From Sphingobacterium sp. UBA7855 (GTDB lineage Bacteria > Bacteroidota > Bacteroidia > Sphingobacteriales > Sphingobacteriaceae), in contig DLST01000020.1 of NCBI GenBank assembly GCA_002500745.1, positions 124,001 through 188,000 of the forward strand: a stretch of 64,000 nucleotides of DNA. The letters are read 5' to 3'. The notes below the pieces were generated by a model. That model saw nothing but the letters and a program-made list of their open reading frames with translations. It did not search any database and was not told the DNA's origin. A program made the translations under genes and the position numbers. This document shows, piece after piece, positions 28,188 to 37,913 of the stretch; the first letter of the stretch is position 1; each line of letters begins with the position of its first letter.

Positions 28188-28219
28188 CAAAAATAGGAAA
28201 AGATGCGACAGTCTTCAAG
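28188..28219 (-). promoter_or_regulatory. Promoter of the Nudix-HAD unit
   Basis: The minus strand has -33 CTTG (28216-28219), a 20-base spacer and -7 TATTTTTG (28188-28195). The predicted leader is only about ten bases. Confidence 0.5.
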
Positions 28220-28313
28220 AAATATTTCTTCCAATTTTCAATAAGCAGATCAACCCTCTTTTATTAAAGAATTTTGGAAATTTGATTTATATTTATATAC
28301 CTAAACTTTATAT

Positions 28314-29891
28314 ATGTTAGAAAATTTTGAATTCTATCTATTTGTACTCCTATTGATCACGATGCTGATCTTACTGGCGAGAAAAATTCAGGTTGCCTAC
28401 CCCGTTTTACTTGTATTAGCCGGACTTGTAATTAGTTTTATACCAGGAGTTCCTGCTATAAAAATAGAGCCTGAATTAATATTTATTATTTTTTTACCTC
28501 CACTTTTGTACGAGGCTGCTTGGTCAACTTCATGGAAAGAACTATGGCGATGGCGTAGGATTATATTTAGCTTTGCCTTCGTTGTAGTCTTTTTTACAGC
28601 CTTATCGGTTGCCGTATTTGCTAACTATTTTATCCCGGGATTCTCCTTAGCACTTGGATTTTTATTGGGAGGAATAGTATCACCGCCCGACGCAGTTAGC
28701 GCTGGTGCAATTTTAAAGTTTGTAAAAGTACCTAAAAGATTGGCTTCCATTCTGGAAGGTGAAAGTTTATTAAACGATGCTTCCTCATTAATAATCTTCA
28801 GATTTGCAATGATCGCCGTAGCGACAGGACAATTTGTATGGTACCAAGCTGCCGGAAGCTTTATCTGGATGTGCGTTGGCGGTGCAGCAATAGGGCTTGT
28901 AATCGCATATATTTTCCTTAAAATGCACAAACTTTTGCCCACCGATTCAAATACAGATCTATTGCTAACTTTCATAGCGCCTTTCTCCATGTATTTGATC
29001 GCAGAACAACTTCACGCTTCCGGCGTTTTGGCAGTTGTAAGTGGCGGATTATTTTTATCCTATCGCAGCCACGACTTTTTGAGTAGCGCATCCCGAATTC
29101 GCACCGTAACAGTATGGGAAAGCTTCTGCTTTTTATTGAATGGTATTGTCTTTATGCTTATCGGATTAGATTTACCTGAAATTGTTTCGGGATTGGGAGA
29201 TACCGATATTTCTACCGCGATTGGCTACGGTGTAGCCGTAACAATAGTCCTTATTATGGTCAGAATTTTCGCTGGATATGCTGCGGTAATCACCACTCTA
29301 GTAATGAAACATTTCATAACAGTCGCCGATACCCAATCACCAGGTTGGCACACCCCAATGATTATTGGCTGGACCGGAATGCGTGGCGTGGTTTCTCTGG
29401 CAGCAGCTCTTTCCATTCCCTTAACACTGACCGATGGTACCCCTTTTCCACAGAGAAACCTTATTCTTTTTATCACATTTGTCGTTATTCTCTTAACCTT
29501 AGTCGTTCAAGGATTAACACTCCCTTTTATATTAAGAACAATCAAATTAGTAGATAGAGATTTTGTCCGAAGCGAGAAGGAAATCGATTATGAAATTCAG
29601 AATAGGCTAGCTCAAGTTGCTGTCGATAAAATTCGAAATGACTACGCCGACAAAATTGAAAATTTTCCGACCTTAAAGGATCAGTTAGATAAGTATGAAA
29701 ATCAATTGCGGAGCTCTGAAATTATCATCAATTACGCAGAATATCGCAAAATATATATTGACATTCTTGAAACTCAACGTATGTGGCTGATCAATAAAAA
29801 TCGTGAAGAGCTTCTACTAGACGAAGAAATTATTAAGAAGCACCTTCGTTTATTGGATCTTCAGGAAGAAAGATTAAATATGAAGAGCTGA
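28314..29891 (+). CDS. Na+/H+ antiporter, CPA1 family
   Basis: A 525-residue cation:proton antiporter (sodium/hydrogen exchanger family). About 12 membrane helices span residues 5-415. The ion-binding pair Asn154-Asp155 is in the EGESLLNDASSL segment typical of CPA1, and 'GIVSPPDAVSAGAIL' precedes it. The last 110 residues form a soluble cytoplasmic tail with charged, coiled-coil-like sequence. It exchanges internal Na+ or K+ for protons and supports pH and salt homeostasis. It stands alone, divergent from the Nudix unit. Confidence 0.9.
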   Translation: MLENFEFYLFVLLLITMLILLARKIQVAYPVLLVLAGLVISFIPGVPAIKIEPELIFIIFLPPLLYEAAWSTSWKELWRWRRIIFSFAFVVVFFTALSVAVFANYFIPGFSLALGFLLGGIVSPPDAVSAGAILKFVKVPKRLASILEGESLLNDASSLIIFRFAMIAVATGQFVWYQAAGSFIWMCVGGAAIGLVIAYIFLKMHKLLPTDSNTDLLLTFIAPFSMYLIAEQLHASGVLAVVSGGLFLSYRSHDFLSSASRIRTVTVWESFCFLLNGIVFMLIGLDLPEIVSGLGDTDISTAIGYGVAVTIVLIMVRIFAGYAAVITTLVMKHFITVADTQSPGWHTPMIIGWTGMRGVVSLAAALSIPLTLTDGTPFPQRNLILFITFVVILLTLVVQGLTLPFILRTIKLVDRDFVRSEKEIDYEIQNRLAQVAVDKIRNDYADKIENFPTLKDQLDKYENQLRSSEIIINYAEYRKIYIDILETQRMWLINKNREELLLDEEIIKKHLRLLDLQEERLNMKS

Positions 29892-29921
29892 GTCCCTTAT
29901 AATAAGGCTACTAAATTGATG

Positions 29922-30188
29922 TTAATCTTCATCCAGGTAAATATCATGAACGACAAATTTAATATGTCTGTTGAAAACAATCATATCTTCAACATCTTCA
30001 GAATCTATAGGATAAAGCGTGTCAATCCCTCCCTCATCCAATAGTTCCGAATCTGGTATAAGTTCAAAAAAGGTGACTCCATTAACAACAGACAGTTCCT
30101 CCACTTTGATATAAGAAACATTTTGGCTTCTCCAAAGTACCAAAATATCAGTAGAAAATAACTGATAATTACTCGCTTGATTTGACAT
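29922..30188 (-). CDS. Small acidic hypothetical protein
   Basis: An 88-residue, strongly acidic cytoplasmic protein (DSELLDEGGIDTLYPIDSEDVEDM) with no recognised domain, signal or membrane helix. It begins at the only suitable ATG and ends 30 bases from the stop of the convergent antiporter gene. Clean codon use with no internal breaks favours a real gene. The function is unknown. Confidence 0.5.
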   Translation of the reverse strand: MSNQASNYQLFSTDILVLWRSQNVSYIKVEELSVVNGVTFFELIPDSELLDEGGIDTLYPIDSEDVEDMIVFNRHIKFVVHDIYLDED

Positions 30189-30302
30189 GGATGCAAATTA
30201 AGAAAAAAAGTGGCGCAATTCACCAGTCCAAAAAAAATTCAATGTCTGAACTAATTGTAAAACAAATTCTTCTGCTTTGCAATCATCCTAAAAAATAATG
30301 TT

Positions 30303-30333
30303 AAAAAGGCCTCCATTTATAATGAAGACCTTT
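30303..30333 (-). terminator. Terminator after the second SusC-SusD pair
   Basis: Reading the minus strand, 13-base arms (30321-30333 and 30305-30317) pair with two G-U wobbles around a three-base loop. A T-run follows (complement of A at 30303-30307). It starts six bases after the SusD stop. Confidence 0.65.
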
Positions 30334-30338
30334 CTGAA

Positions 30339-32216
30339 TTAATATCCGGGATTTTGAATTAACTTCGTATTTCTATTAATCTCGTCCCGATGTAAAGATG
30401 TAAAGTACATCTTGTCATCCCAATTTCGGTTTTCGATTCCTGGATCAATATCCGATACAACATATTTATAGGTGTAACTGCTTGGATCATATTTATATTG
30501 TGTCACACTTTTGCCTGCCTTAAGCGTTCCAGTAATATTGATGATATTTGCCTTCCGGCCGATTGTTTCTGCAGCTATCATCCAACGTCTTGCGTCAAAG
30601 AAGCGATGCTCCTCATAAGCTAACTCGACACGACGTTCGTTTCGATAGCGTGCTTTTAACGCCGCTCCACTCTCACTACTAGGTATTGGAGGCATTCCAG
30701 CTCTAAACCGAATTTTATTCATCCATATTTTAGCCTCGCCTTCCTCACCTAACTCCAGACATGCCTCGACGTAGTTTAATACCGCTTCCGTATAACGAAA
30801 CATCGGCCATGGAATACGTTGTCTTGTATTTTGGTCTTCCATTGTAGGATCTGGATCAGTAAATTTACGGATATAATAGCCTGTTCGGGAGCCATTCCAA
30901 TCTTCAATAGGGCTCTTTCTTGTGTCAAGACCAAAATGTGTAGTTTTTTGACCTTGTGCATTAACCACCTCATATTGCCCCGTCTGAATCTGGTTTACCT
31001 TATCCCGTGTGGCAACATCTGCTGTTCGAGGTTTCCAGTCTGCACCATCATACAATAGAGTTGCCTTCAAACGCGGATCACGATTTTGATAAGGATTAGC
31101 TGCCATAGTTGGATTTGACCAATCGAACTTTTCACCGGCAATCGTCTCGTAATCATCTACCAACAATTGTATTGGCGTATTTCCAGCCCAATTGTGGTAG
31201 CCATTCGGTCCATTGTCGCGACCTACCCAACCACCGCGTTCATCTTTTTCATCGATAAAAAATCGCCCCAAAATAATGTCTTTCGCTGCCGTAAAGTCAA
31301 CTGCTTTACTCCCCCCTCCTAAGGAAAGAGCCATGTAATTAATCGCTCCATCAGCAGCCGAAACAGGCTGATTTAAATCAAGTTTATAGGCAAATTCGCT
31401 ATGATCAATGACAGCCTTGGCAGCGGCCTTTGCTTTTGTCCAACGATCTGCTTGATTACCTGTGGTATACATTAGGTATTCTGGGCTTTTATATCCTGCT
31501 AATAATGTAGATTTTGATTTTGCTTTATTTGCATCGTGAAGGTCACTAGCGGCATACAACAAAACTCTTGATTTTAATGCCAGTACAGCAGCTTCGCTCG
31601 CCCGTCCTTTTACTTGAGATACCCCTTTCAAAAGCTGAGCCGCGTTGTCAAGATCTTTAACTATGGCATCGACACATTCTTCATAGGTATTTCTAGGAAC
31701 CATGTAGTCTTTATCGTTCAGCGTATAGATCTTATTATCGATCGGTATTCCGCCATAGTAACGTAACAACTGCTGATAATAATAAGCACGTAAGAAATAG
31801 GCCTCCCCTAAAAGTTTATCTGCCTTTGTTCTATCAAATTTGGCTTCTGTTAAATTAGAAATCGCAATATTAGTCGCCCGGATGCGTGTATACATGCGCC
31901 CATATTCATAAGTTTCCATAATATAGCCCTGATCGGCAGGATTCGAGCGCGATTCAGTAACTGTATTTATTCCCCGGTTTGGATGGGTGAATAGTGCTTC
32001 ATCTGTCATCGAAGCCATTTGCTGTTCATAAAATCCACCTACTCCAAATCCATTATAAATTTCAGTCACAAAAGCTTCTGATAAGCCCGCGTCTGACCAC
32101 ACCACCTCCTGTGGCACTTCACTAAGTGGCTTTGTACTTACAAAATCATCATTACAAGCGTGTAATGTTACAGATAATACAAGTAGCATGAGTGATATAT
32201 TGGTAATCTTTTTCAT
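30339..32216 (-). CDS. SusD/RagB-family outer-membrane lipoprotein (second pair)
   Basis: A 625-residue SusD-type lipoprotein, longer than the copy at 14226. The lipobox is LHAC (Cys21), followed by the usual DDFVSTKPLSEVP opening. TPR-like segments (GEAYFLRAYYYQQLLRYYGGIP) and the C-terminal 'RNERRVELAYEEHRFFDARRW' signature mark it clearly. It partners the SusC homologue ending 27 bases upstream. No glycosidase lies next to it. The ligand is unknown and could be a glycan, peptide or other polymer. Confidence 0.93.
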   Translation of the reverse strand: MKKITNISLMLLVLSVTLHACNDDFVSTKPLSEVPQEVVWSDAGLSEAFVTEIYNGFGVGGFYEQQMASMTDEALFTHPNRGINTVTESRSNPADQGYIMETYEYGRMYTRIRATNIAISNLTEAKFDRTKADKLLGEAYFLRAYYYQQLLRYYGGIPIDNKIYTLNDKDYMVPRNTYEECVDAIVKDLDNAAQLLKGVSQVKGRASEAAVLALKSRVLLYAASDLHDANKAKSKSTLLAGYKSPEYLMYTTGNQADRWTKAKAAAKAVIDHSEFAYKLDLNQPVSAADGAINYMALSLGGGSKAVDFTAAKDIILGRFFIDEKDERGGWVGRDNGPNGYHNWAGNTPIQLLVDDYETIAGEKFDWSNPTMAANPYQNRDPRLKATLLYDGADWKPRTADVATRDKVNQIQTGQYEVVNAQGQKTTHFGLDTRKSPIEDWNGSRTGYYIRKFTDPDPTMEDQNTRQRIPWPMFRYTEAVLNYVEACLELGEEGEAKIWMNKIRFRAGMPPIPSSESGAALKARYRNERRVELAYEEHRFFDARRWMIAAETIGRKANIINITGTLKAGKSVTQYKYDPSSYTYKYVVSDIDPGIENRNWDDKMYFTSLHRDEINRNTKLIQNPGY

Positions 32217-32243
32217 CTTCTTTTTCTTTTAAATTCGGGTTGA

Positions 32244-35200
32244 TTAAAACGATAACAACGCGCCCAGATTGATTAATCTTGCTTGCGGATAATATTGTCC
32301 TAATGCATTCACAGCTTCCGGATCATACATTTTGATTTTACTCCAAGTAATGAGGTTCATTCCATTCGCAAATAAACGCAATGAGCCTATACCAATTTTA
32401 TTGCATATACTAGAGGATAGATTATATCCTAATTCTACATTCTTAAGTCGGAGGTAATCTGTACTTCGCATCCAATACGTGTTATTATAGGAATAATATT
32501 GATTACCGCGGTCTGTTAAACGTGGATATACACTGCTCGGGTTACTGATACTCCAGCGGTTTTCGTAGAATTCCTCCACAAAATTTCCAATAGATCCAGA
32601 CTCATCTGTACCGACACGGATCTCTCCGCCTGTAGCCCCCTGAAATAATACCGATAAGTCAAAATCTTTATAGGTAAGGCTAAAATTGAAACCGCCTTGA
32701 AATGTTGGATCACTATTTTTATCGCGTCTAACTTTATCATCGGGTGTGATTTTTCCGTCACCGTTGTAATCTTTGTACTTCATGTCACCAGGACGTAGCG
32801 TCTTTGTTATGGCGCTATAATCTAACTGATTGTTTGCAATATCATTTAAATCTTTGAATACGCCATCATAGATATAATAGATATCAGTTTTTATTGGCTT
32901 TCCTGTACTCTGCTGCCATGCTGGCGCTCCTGGTGCCTCATCCCAGAAGATGATTTTATTCTTCGCATACCCACCGTTAACGCCTACAGTATAACCAAGT
33001 TCCCCGACTTTACCATGATAACCTAGATTAAACTCCCATCCCTTATTATCGACCTTACCGATATTCTCGGCTGGGAGCGTCATTCCTGTACTTTGCGGTA
33101 TGGACGCATTTTTGCGCCATAAAATTGAATTACGCCGGTTTTTGAAGATGTCAAATTCCAAGTTCAACTTGCCCTGAAGAAACTGAAAATCAAATCCGAG
33201 ATTGTAATTATTGGCTACTTCCCAAGTAATCATTTCATTTGGTACACGACTCTCGTAAAGAGACTTGGCTAACTTGTCATTTACGATATACGTTCCAAAA
33301 GAATACGTGGAAAAATATTGATACTCTTGTAATTTATCATCATAGTAGATGTTATCATTTCCCATCTGGCCGTACGAAGCACGGATTTTGAAATAATTAA
33401 TTACAGGTACATTTTCCTTCCAGAAATTTTCTTCTGACACGACCCATCCAGCCATTGCCCCAGGGAAGAACCCGAATCGCTCCTTTTCAGGAAACATGTA
33501 AGAACCGTCATAACGCCACAAGAGTTCGGCGATATATTTACTTTTATAGTTATAACCAAACCGACCAAAATAATTTAGACGAGCGCGCTTCCATGCCGCA
33601 CCGTCGTTATTTTTTTCCTGTTCCCCGCCGGCGAAAAGATAATCAATCGCATTGGAAAGAAAGTAGCGGCGATAAGCACTGAACTTATCGTTATCAATTG
33701 TTTCTCTATTGATACCTGCAATGGCATTCACTTGATGGTTTCCAAATTTCCGGTCAAAGCTCAAAATACCGCCAAGCAAGATGTTTAATTGATCTTCATT
33801 GCTTTGATTCAGATTCGGATCCGCAGGACCACGTCGCCCAGGGACCAGTTGTGGTGTTTCCCCATCAGCTTCATATGCACCTTGCCACGAATATAATGTC
33901 CAAGGTATCACCCACGTTTTTTGGTTTTTCACATATTTGTCTACAGATGCATTCAGTGTTAGCTTCAGACCATCAACCCATGGATTAGTAATTTCAACCT
34001 GTCCATTCGTTTGGAAATAATAGCGTTTGTCCCTATCATATCCTGTGGCATTAGTAGTGATAACGACGGGGTTTTCACCGTTTTCTATATCTGGCCCTGG
34101 CATACCGTTTGGCCAAATTGCAGGTTGAGTGGGATTTCCGCGCATGAGCATTCTGAAGATTGTACCAGCAGTTTTTGTTGGAAAATTGCGATTTTCCTGT
34201 CTCCCTAATACGCCGAATTGCGTTTTTATATATTGACTTATATTAGCATCGAGATTAATTCGCAAATCATATTGTTTATAGCCTGTGGCAGAGTTCTTGT
34301 AGTATGCATCCTGATTTTGATAGCCCAGGGACATCAAATATTTGACATCCTCAGTACCTCCATTGATCTGAAGATTGTGGCGTTGTTGCGGCGACCAATC
34401 TTTTAGGGTAGACTTATACCAATCTGTATTTGGATGGCCCCAAGGATCAGACCCGTCGCGGTATTTTTGGATATCCTCGGGTTTAAAAGGTGCATCTAAT
34501 ACTCCACCATCTTTTTTAATATAACTCCCTTTATCCGTTATTGCGCTATATGCTGCAGACCATTCCTCGACCGATAGGTTATAGATCTCAAGTTCATTTC
34601 TAATTTCAGCAAATTGAGTAGCAGTGGTCAATTTGGGGATTACTGTAGGTTGGGAATATCCCTGATTAAAAGTGTAGGAAAATTGTGGCTTGCCTGTTTT
34701 TCCTCTTTTCGTAGTGACAAGAATAACGCCGTTAGCTGCACGGGCCCCATAAATTGCTGCGGAAGCATCTTTAAGTACCGATATATTTTCAATATCACGG
34801 GGATTAAGCCGCTCGATTCCGCCTTCACGCGCCGGAACACCGTCAATTACCACCAAAGGACTGCTATTCCCTAACGTATTTGTCCCGCGGATCTTGATGT
34901 TAGATCCATCATAACCGGGCTCAGCACTCCCATTGGTCGCTGTGACACCAGGTACCCGGCCTGTTAACGCATTTGAGATGTTTAATGCTGGTGATTTGGC
35001 AAGATCACTCCCTTTAACCGTCGCGACAGACCCAGTCACAGTCTCCTTTTTTTGCTTTCCGTAACCTACCACGATAACCTCTTCCAAACTAGATTGTGAA
35101 TTGAGTAGAATGACGTCAACAATACGTCTTCCCTTTACAGCTTCATCCATAGATAGCTTACCAACCATTCGAAAATTGAGGGTACCAGTACTTGGCACTT

Positions 35201-35459
35201 TATCCAATTTGTATTTACCTTCGTTGTCGGTCTTAGTCGCTAAGTTACTTCCACTTACCGAAATGGTCACTCCTGGAATAGGCATTCCAGCTTCATCGGT
35301 CACTTTACCGGTAACACTTAACTCTTGTTGAAAGAAAATTCCATAGCTTGCAAACGTTGCAGCGTCGACGAATTGGGGACTCAATGTGACTAAAGAACAC
35401 AACGAACCAGTCCAAAACGCTCTCTTCCATTGATTTGAGAAATAATGGCAGTTGATCAT
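32244..35459 (-). CDS. SusC/RagA-family TonB-dependent transporter (second pair)
   Basis: A 1071-residue TonB-dependent importer. The N-terminus (about 1-45) is a long signal region. A carboxypeptidase-regulatory-like domain follows (about 48-118), whose last strands (FRMVGKLSMDEAV) diverge from the usual 'SYVGYK' form. Then EEVIVVGYGKQKKE, the plug (ISNALTGRVPGV, 'VVIDGVPAREGG', 'DASAAIYGARAANGVILVTTKRG') and the barrel ending in Phe. Compared with the copy at 15867 the DNA is more AT-rich. No sigma/anti-sigma pair or hybrid regulator is adjacent, so control is not evident. Confidence 0.94.
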   Translation of the reverse strand: MINCHYFSNQWKRAFWTGSLCSLVTLSPQFVDAATFASYGIFFQQELSVTGKVTDEAGMPIPGVTISVSGSNLATKTDNEGKYKLDKVPSTGTLNFRMVGKLSMDEAVKGRRIVDVILLNSQSSLEEVIVVGYGKQKKETVTGSVATVKGSDLAKSPALNISNALTGRVPGVTATNGSAEPGYDGSNIKIRGTNTLGNSSPLVVIDGVPAREGGIERLNPRDIENISVLKDASAAIYGARAANGVILVTTKRGKTGKPQFSYTFNQGYSQPTVIPKLTTATQFAEIRNELEIYNLSVEEWSAAYSAITDKGSYIKKDGGVLDAPFKPEDIQKYRDGSDPWGHPNTDWYKSTLKDWSPQQRHNLQINGGTEDVKYLMSLGYQNQDAYYKNSATGYKQYDLRINLDANISQYIKTQFGVLGRQENRNFPTKTAGTIFRMLMRGNPTQPAIWPNGMPGPDIENGENPVVITTNATGYDRDKRYYFQTNGQVEITNPWVDGLKLTLNASVDKYVKNQKTWVIPWTLYSWQGAYEADGETPQLVPGRRGPADPNLNQSNEDQLNILLGGILSFDRKFGNHQVNAIAGINRETIDNDKFSAYRRYFLSNAIDYLFAGGEQEKNNDGAAWKRARLNYFGRFGYNYKSKYIAELLWRYDGSYMFPEKERFGFFPGAMAGWVVSEENFWKENVPVINYFKIRASYGQMGNDNIYYDDKLQEYQYFSTYSFGTYIVNDKLAKSLYESRVPNEMITWEVANNYNLGFDFQFLQGKLNLEFDIFKNRRNSILWRKNASIPQSTGMTLPAENIGKVDNKGWEFNLGYHGKVGELGYTVGVNGGYAKNKIIFWDEAPGAPAWQQSTGKPIKTDIYYIYDGVFKDLNDIANNQLDYSAITKTLRPGDMKYKDYNGDGKITPDDKVRRDKNSDPTFQGGFNFSLTYKDFDLSVLFQGATGGEIRVGTDESGSIGNFVEEFYENRWSISNPSSVYPRLTDRGNQYYSYNNTYWMRSTDYLRLKNVELGYNLSSSICNKIGIGSLRLFANGMNLITWSKIKMYDPEAVNALGQYYPQARLINLGALLSF

Positions 35460-35809
35460 AAAAACTGTTTAATGTTTAAATTCTATTTATAATAGTTATT
35501 TTTTTTGCTGTGATAAGATTTATCGGTTTAGCATCTTACGACAGCGGTTTATAATTGAATATTCATTTTGAATTTACAAAAATTATGATAAAATACAAGT
35601 GTTATTTTTACACTATTTAACATATTTTACACAAATGTTTGTAAATAAGCTATTTGAAACTTCTTAAGTAGGCCACCTTTTCGCACAGATCATAAAATGA
35701 CTTTAAAAGTTTTTTTAAGGTTGTTTTGACCGCCCTATACCATAGAACTTCACAAGCGATTGCATGAATAAAAACATCTTTACAATATCGAAATTATATT
35801 AGTGCAGAT

Positions 35810-35837
35810 AAAATAAAAAGGCAGCTTTTCATGCCTT
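35810..35837 (-). terminator. Possible distal terminator of the deacetylase gene
   Basis: The minus strand shows AAGGCA (complement of 35832-35837), an eight-base loop, TGCCTT (complement of 35818-35823), and then a T-rich tail. It lies about 165 bases past the deacetylase stop. Confidence 0.4.
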
Positions 35838-35966
35838 CTAATTACATCTATAATTAATTTAATAAAAATAGCCAAAATTGCAGGATACCGCAGTAATTAA
35901 GCAGCACTTATTAATAGATAGGAAAAGAACTCCAGGATAGCAAATAGAAAGGTAGGCAATTTAAAA

Positions 35967-35994
35967 CACGCTGTAATCCTTTGATCCCAGCGTG
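35967..35994 (-). terminator. Hairpin just after the deacetylase gene
   Basis: Arms CACGCTG (35967-35973) and CAGCGTG (35988-35994) with a 14-base loop. On the minus strand it is followed by TTTTAAATT, a weak terminator tail. Confidence 0.4.
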
Positions 35995-35999
35995 CTTAA

Positions 36000-36941
36000 T
36001 TAATATTTAATGGGATAATCTTGCATAAATTCGAATTGGTAGCCTTCGCTTTTGAGTGCGTCAATTAACAAAGACAATTCCTGCTGTCCCTTTTTCGTTT
36101 GGAACATATCATCATGCATCAAGAAAACGACATTGTTCGGTACCATTGAACTCTTGTTGTTCATATAATTCCTAATATGACTTAAGGTCGATTCTTGACT
36201 CTGAATGGGTGCTCCAGTGACACTATTGAGTCTCCACTCCACATCCCAACCATAAATCGTATATCCATTTTTATGAAGTAAATCCGCCGTACTGGCCCCG
36301 TTCTTGAGGTCGATCTTTCGAACATTATCATAGATCCAGATATTCCTTCCTGGAAGTCGAACGATTTTATGCTTCAAGTTGAGATCTGTTTCATTTTTTT
36401 CAAAATCAGCAAAAGCCTTTTGAGGGTTATTATAAAATCTAGAATATTGATTATTTGCGTGTGTATAACTATGATTGTAACACGCTACAAGAGGATTTGA
36501 TTCATATCGCGCAAGATCACGTTTCCTACCTTTACTCATATTGGCGTGCTTACCAATAAGGAATACGCTAACTTTGATATTTTTCTCCTTCGCAATGGAG
36601 TCAATAAAAGCACTACCAATTAATGGACCGTCATCAAAAGTTAAATAAATATGTTTCGGGTGTCTATCAAAAGCTTTACGCAAGGAATCTTTAAGTTCAC
36701 GCTTTTGCTGTCTTACGGAAATAGGATGCAGACTGTCAACCGTAAAAAGAATCTGATTTTTTTGAAGAGAATCCCACCTGTCCAACAAATGCGGTATCTT
36801 TTCCTCAACCTTTAATTGCTCTGTAATTGTATCTTTCAGATTCCCCTTTCCTAAGACCTTATTCGAAAAATCTTTACATGACGTAATACTTAACATCACG
36901 CTACATGTGAAAATTAAGGCAAACAACCTGCTACACTTCAT
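36000..36941 (-). CDS. Lipoprotein polysaccharide deacetylase (NodB domain, CE4)
   Basis: A 313-residue CE4-type deacetylase. The lipobox is ITSC (Cys22). The NodB motifs are all visible: TFDDGP (Asp103-Asp104), the metal-binding HSYTH (His157, His161), RLPGRN, YGWDVEW and LMHDD. It is thus likely an active metal-dependent enzyme that removes N- or O-acetyl groups from a cell-envelope or imported polysaccharide. It is attached to a membrane facing the periplasm or surface. Residues 30-95 form a charged helical linker. It lies upstream of the second SusC gene on the same strand but 540 bases away, so a functional link is only possible. Confidence 0.87.
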   Translation of the reverse strand: MKCSRLFALIFTCSVMLSITSCKDFSNKVLGKGNLKDTITEQLKVEEKIPHLLDRWDSLQKNQILFTVDSLHPISVRQQKRELKDSLRKAFDRHPKHIYLTFDDGPLIGSAFIDSIAKEKNIKVSVFLIGKHANMSKGRKRDLARYESNPLVACYNHSYTHANNQYSRFYNNPQKAFADFEKNETDLNLKHKIVRLPGRNIWIYDNVRKIDLKNGASTADLLHKNGYTIYGWDVEWRLNSVTGAPIQSQESTLSHIRNYMNNKSSMVPNNVVFLMHDDMFQTKKGQQELSLLIDALKSEGYQFEFMQDYPIKY

Positions 36942-36975
36942 ATCAATCGCTATAACTTTAATGACTTTCTTTTTC

Positions 36976-36983
36976 CAAAATTA
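36976..36983 (-). promoter_or_regulatory. Candidate -7 element of the deacetylase gene
   Basis: The minus strand reads TAATTTTG, matching TAnnTTTG, about 34 bases before the ATG at 36941. The -33 is weak. Confidence 0.4.
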
Positions 36984-37149
36984 GTATAAAAACCCTTCTT
37001 TCGTCCATAAAATATTTTAAATTCTTTTTCGCTATGTCGATAATACAATGCAATGAACTATGCATCTTTTTTTTATAAAGTCAATTCTATACTTAAAGTC
37101 CGATTGAAGAAACAATCGTGCCAGTTTTATAGAATACCATTCATGAAGA

Positions 37150-37902
37150 TCATTGCCGCTTATTAAAAATCAAAGCTTTGTTATATTCAAAATTCATACG
37201 TGCAATATTCAATACGGATATACCTTGAGGACACTCCACCTCACAGGCTTCCGTATTTGAGCAGTGACCGAAAGACTCCATATCCATTTGAGTTACCATA
37301 TTTAAAACCCGCAAGCTACACTCTTCTTTACCCTGTGGAAGCAAAGCCATATGCGTAATCTTCGCAGCAGTAAAAAGAGCAGCACTACCATTTTTACAGG
37401 TCGCTACACAAGCACCACAACCTATACAGGCAGCAGAGTCAAATGCAGATTCCGCTAATTCGTGAGCAATAGGGATCACTGTTGCGTCTGGGGCTTGACC
37501 AGTGTTGATGGATACAAATCCCCCAGAAGAAATAATCCGGTCAAATGCCGAACGGTCCACTTTCAAATCTTTTTTTACCTGAAATGCAGCCGAACGGAAG
37601 GGTTCTATAGTTATCGTATCGTTATCGTTAAATGAACGTAAATGTAGCTGGCAGGTGGTGGTATGTTTAAGTGGTCCATGAGCAATTCCATTGATCATCA
37701 ATCCACACTGACCACAGATGCCCTCGCGACAGTCATGATCGAACTCTATAGGGTCATCGCCTTGCGTGATCAGCTGTTCATTTAGGGTATCCAACATCTC
37801 CAAAAATGACATATGTGGATTGAGATCTGTTAAGGTGTAAGTAACTAATTTTCCTGTAGCGTTGCGATCTTTTTGCCGCCATATTTTAAGGTGTAAATCC
37901 AT
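37150..37902 (-). CDS. sdhB: Succinate dehydrogenase/fumarate reductase iron-sulfur subunit
   Basis: A 250-residue electron-transfer subunit. The N-terminal ferredoxin domain holds the [2Fe-2S] cysteines 58, 63, 66 and 84 (DCREGICGQCG...TTTC). The C-terminal domain holds CIGCGACVATC (159-169), then CSNTEACEVECPQGISV for the [4Fe-4S] and [3Fe-4S] clusters. It passes electrons between the FAD of the A subunit and the haem-bearing membrane subunit. It is the last gene of a five-gene operon, 11 bases after sdhA. Confidence 0.95.
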   Translation of the reverse strand: MDLHLKIWRQKDRNATGKLVTYTLTDLNPHMSFLEMLDTLNEQLITQGDDPIEFDHDCREGICGQCGLMINGIAHGPLKHTTTCQLHLRSFNDNDTITIEPFRSAAFQVKKDLKVDRSAFDRIISSGGFVSINTGQAPDATVIPIAHELAESAFDSAACIGCGACVATCKNGSAALFTAAKITHMALLPQGKEECSLRVLNMVTQMDMESFGHCSNTEACEVECPQGISVLNIARMNFEYNKALIFNKRQ

Positions 37903-37913
37903 AATCGTTCTAT

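Larger units (their letters stand above)
35460..35999. other. 540-base AT-rich intergenic region upstream of the second SusC gene
   Basis: It holds the unmarked promoter region of the SusC gene. A TTTACA/TGTAAA inverted pair lies near 35630-35650. Two hairpins at 35810-35837 and 35967-35994 may end transcription from the deacetylase gene. No convincing gene was found, and no perfect TAnnTTTG element was seen for the SusC gene. Confidence 0.4.

Noticed and set aside
35650..35790. Protein-like reading frame on the minus strand inside the 540-base intergenic region (…RAVKTTLKKLLKSFYDL…)
   Set aside because: About 44 codons with no suitable start, in AT-rich DNA where Lys/Leu/Phe frames arise by chance.
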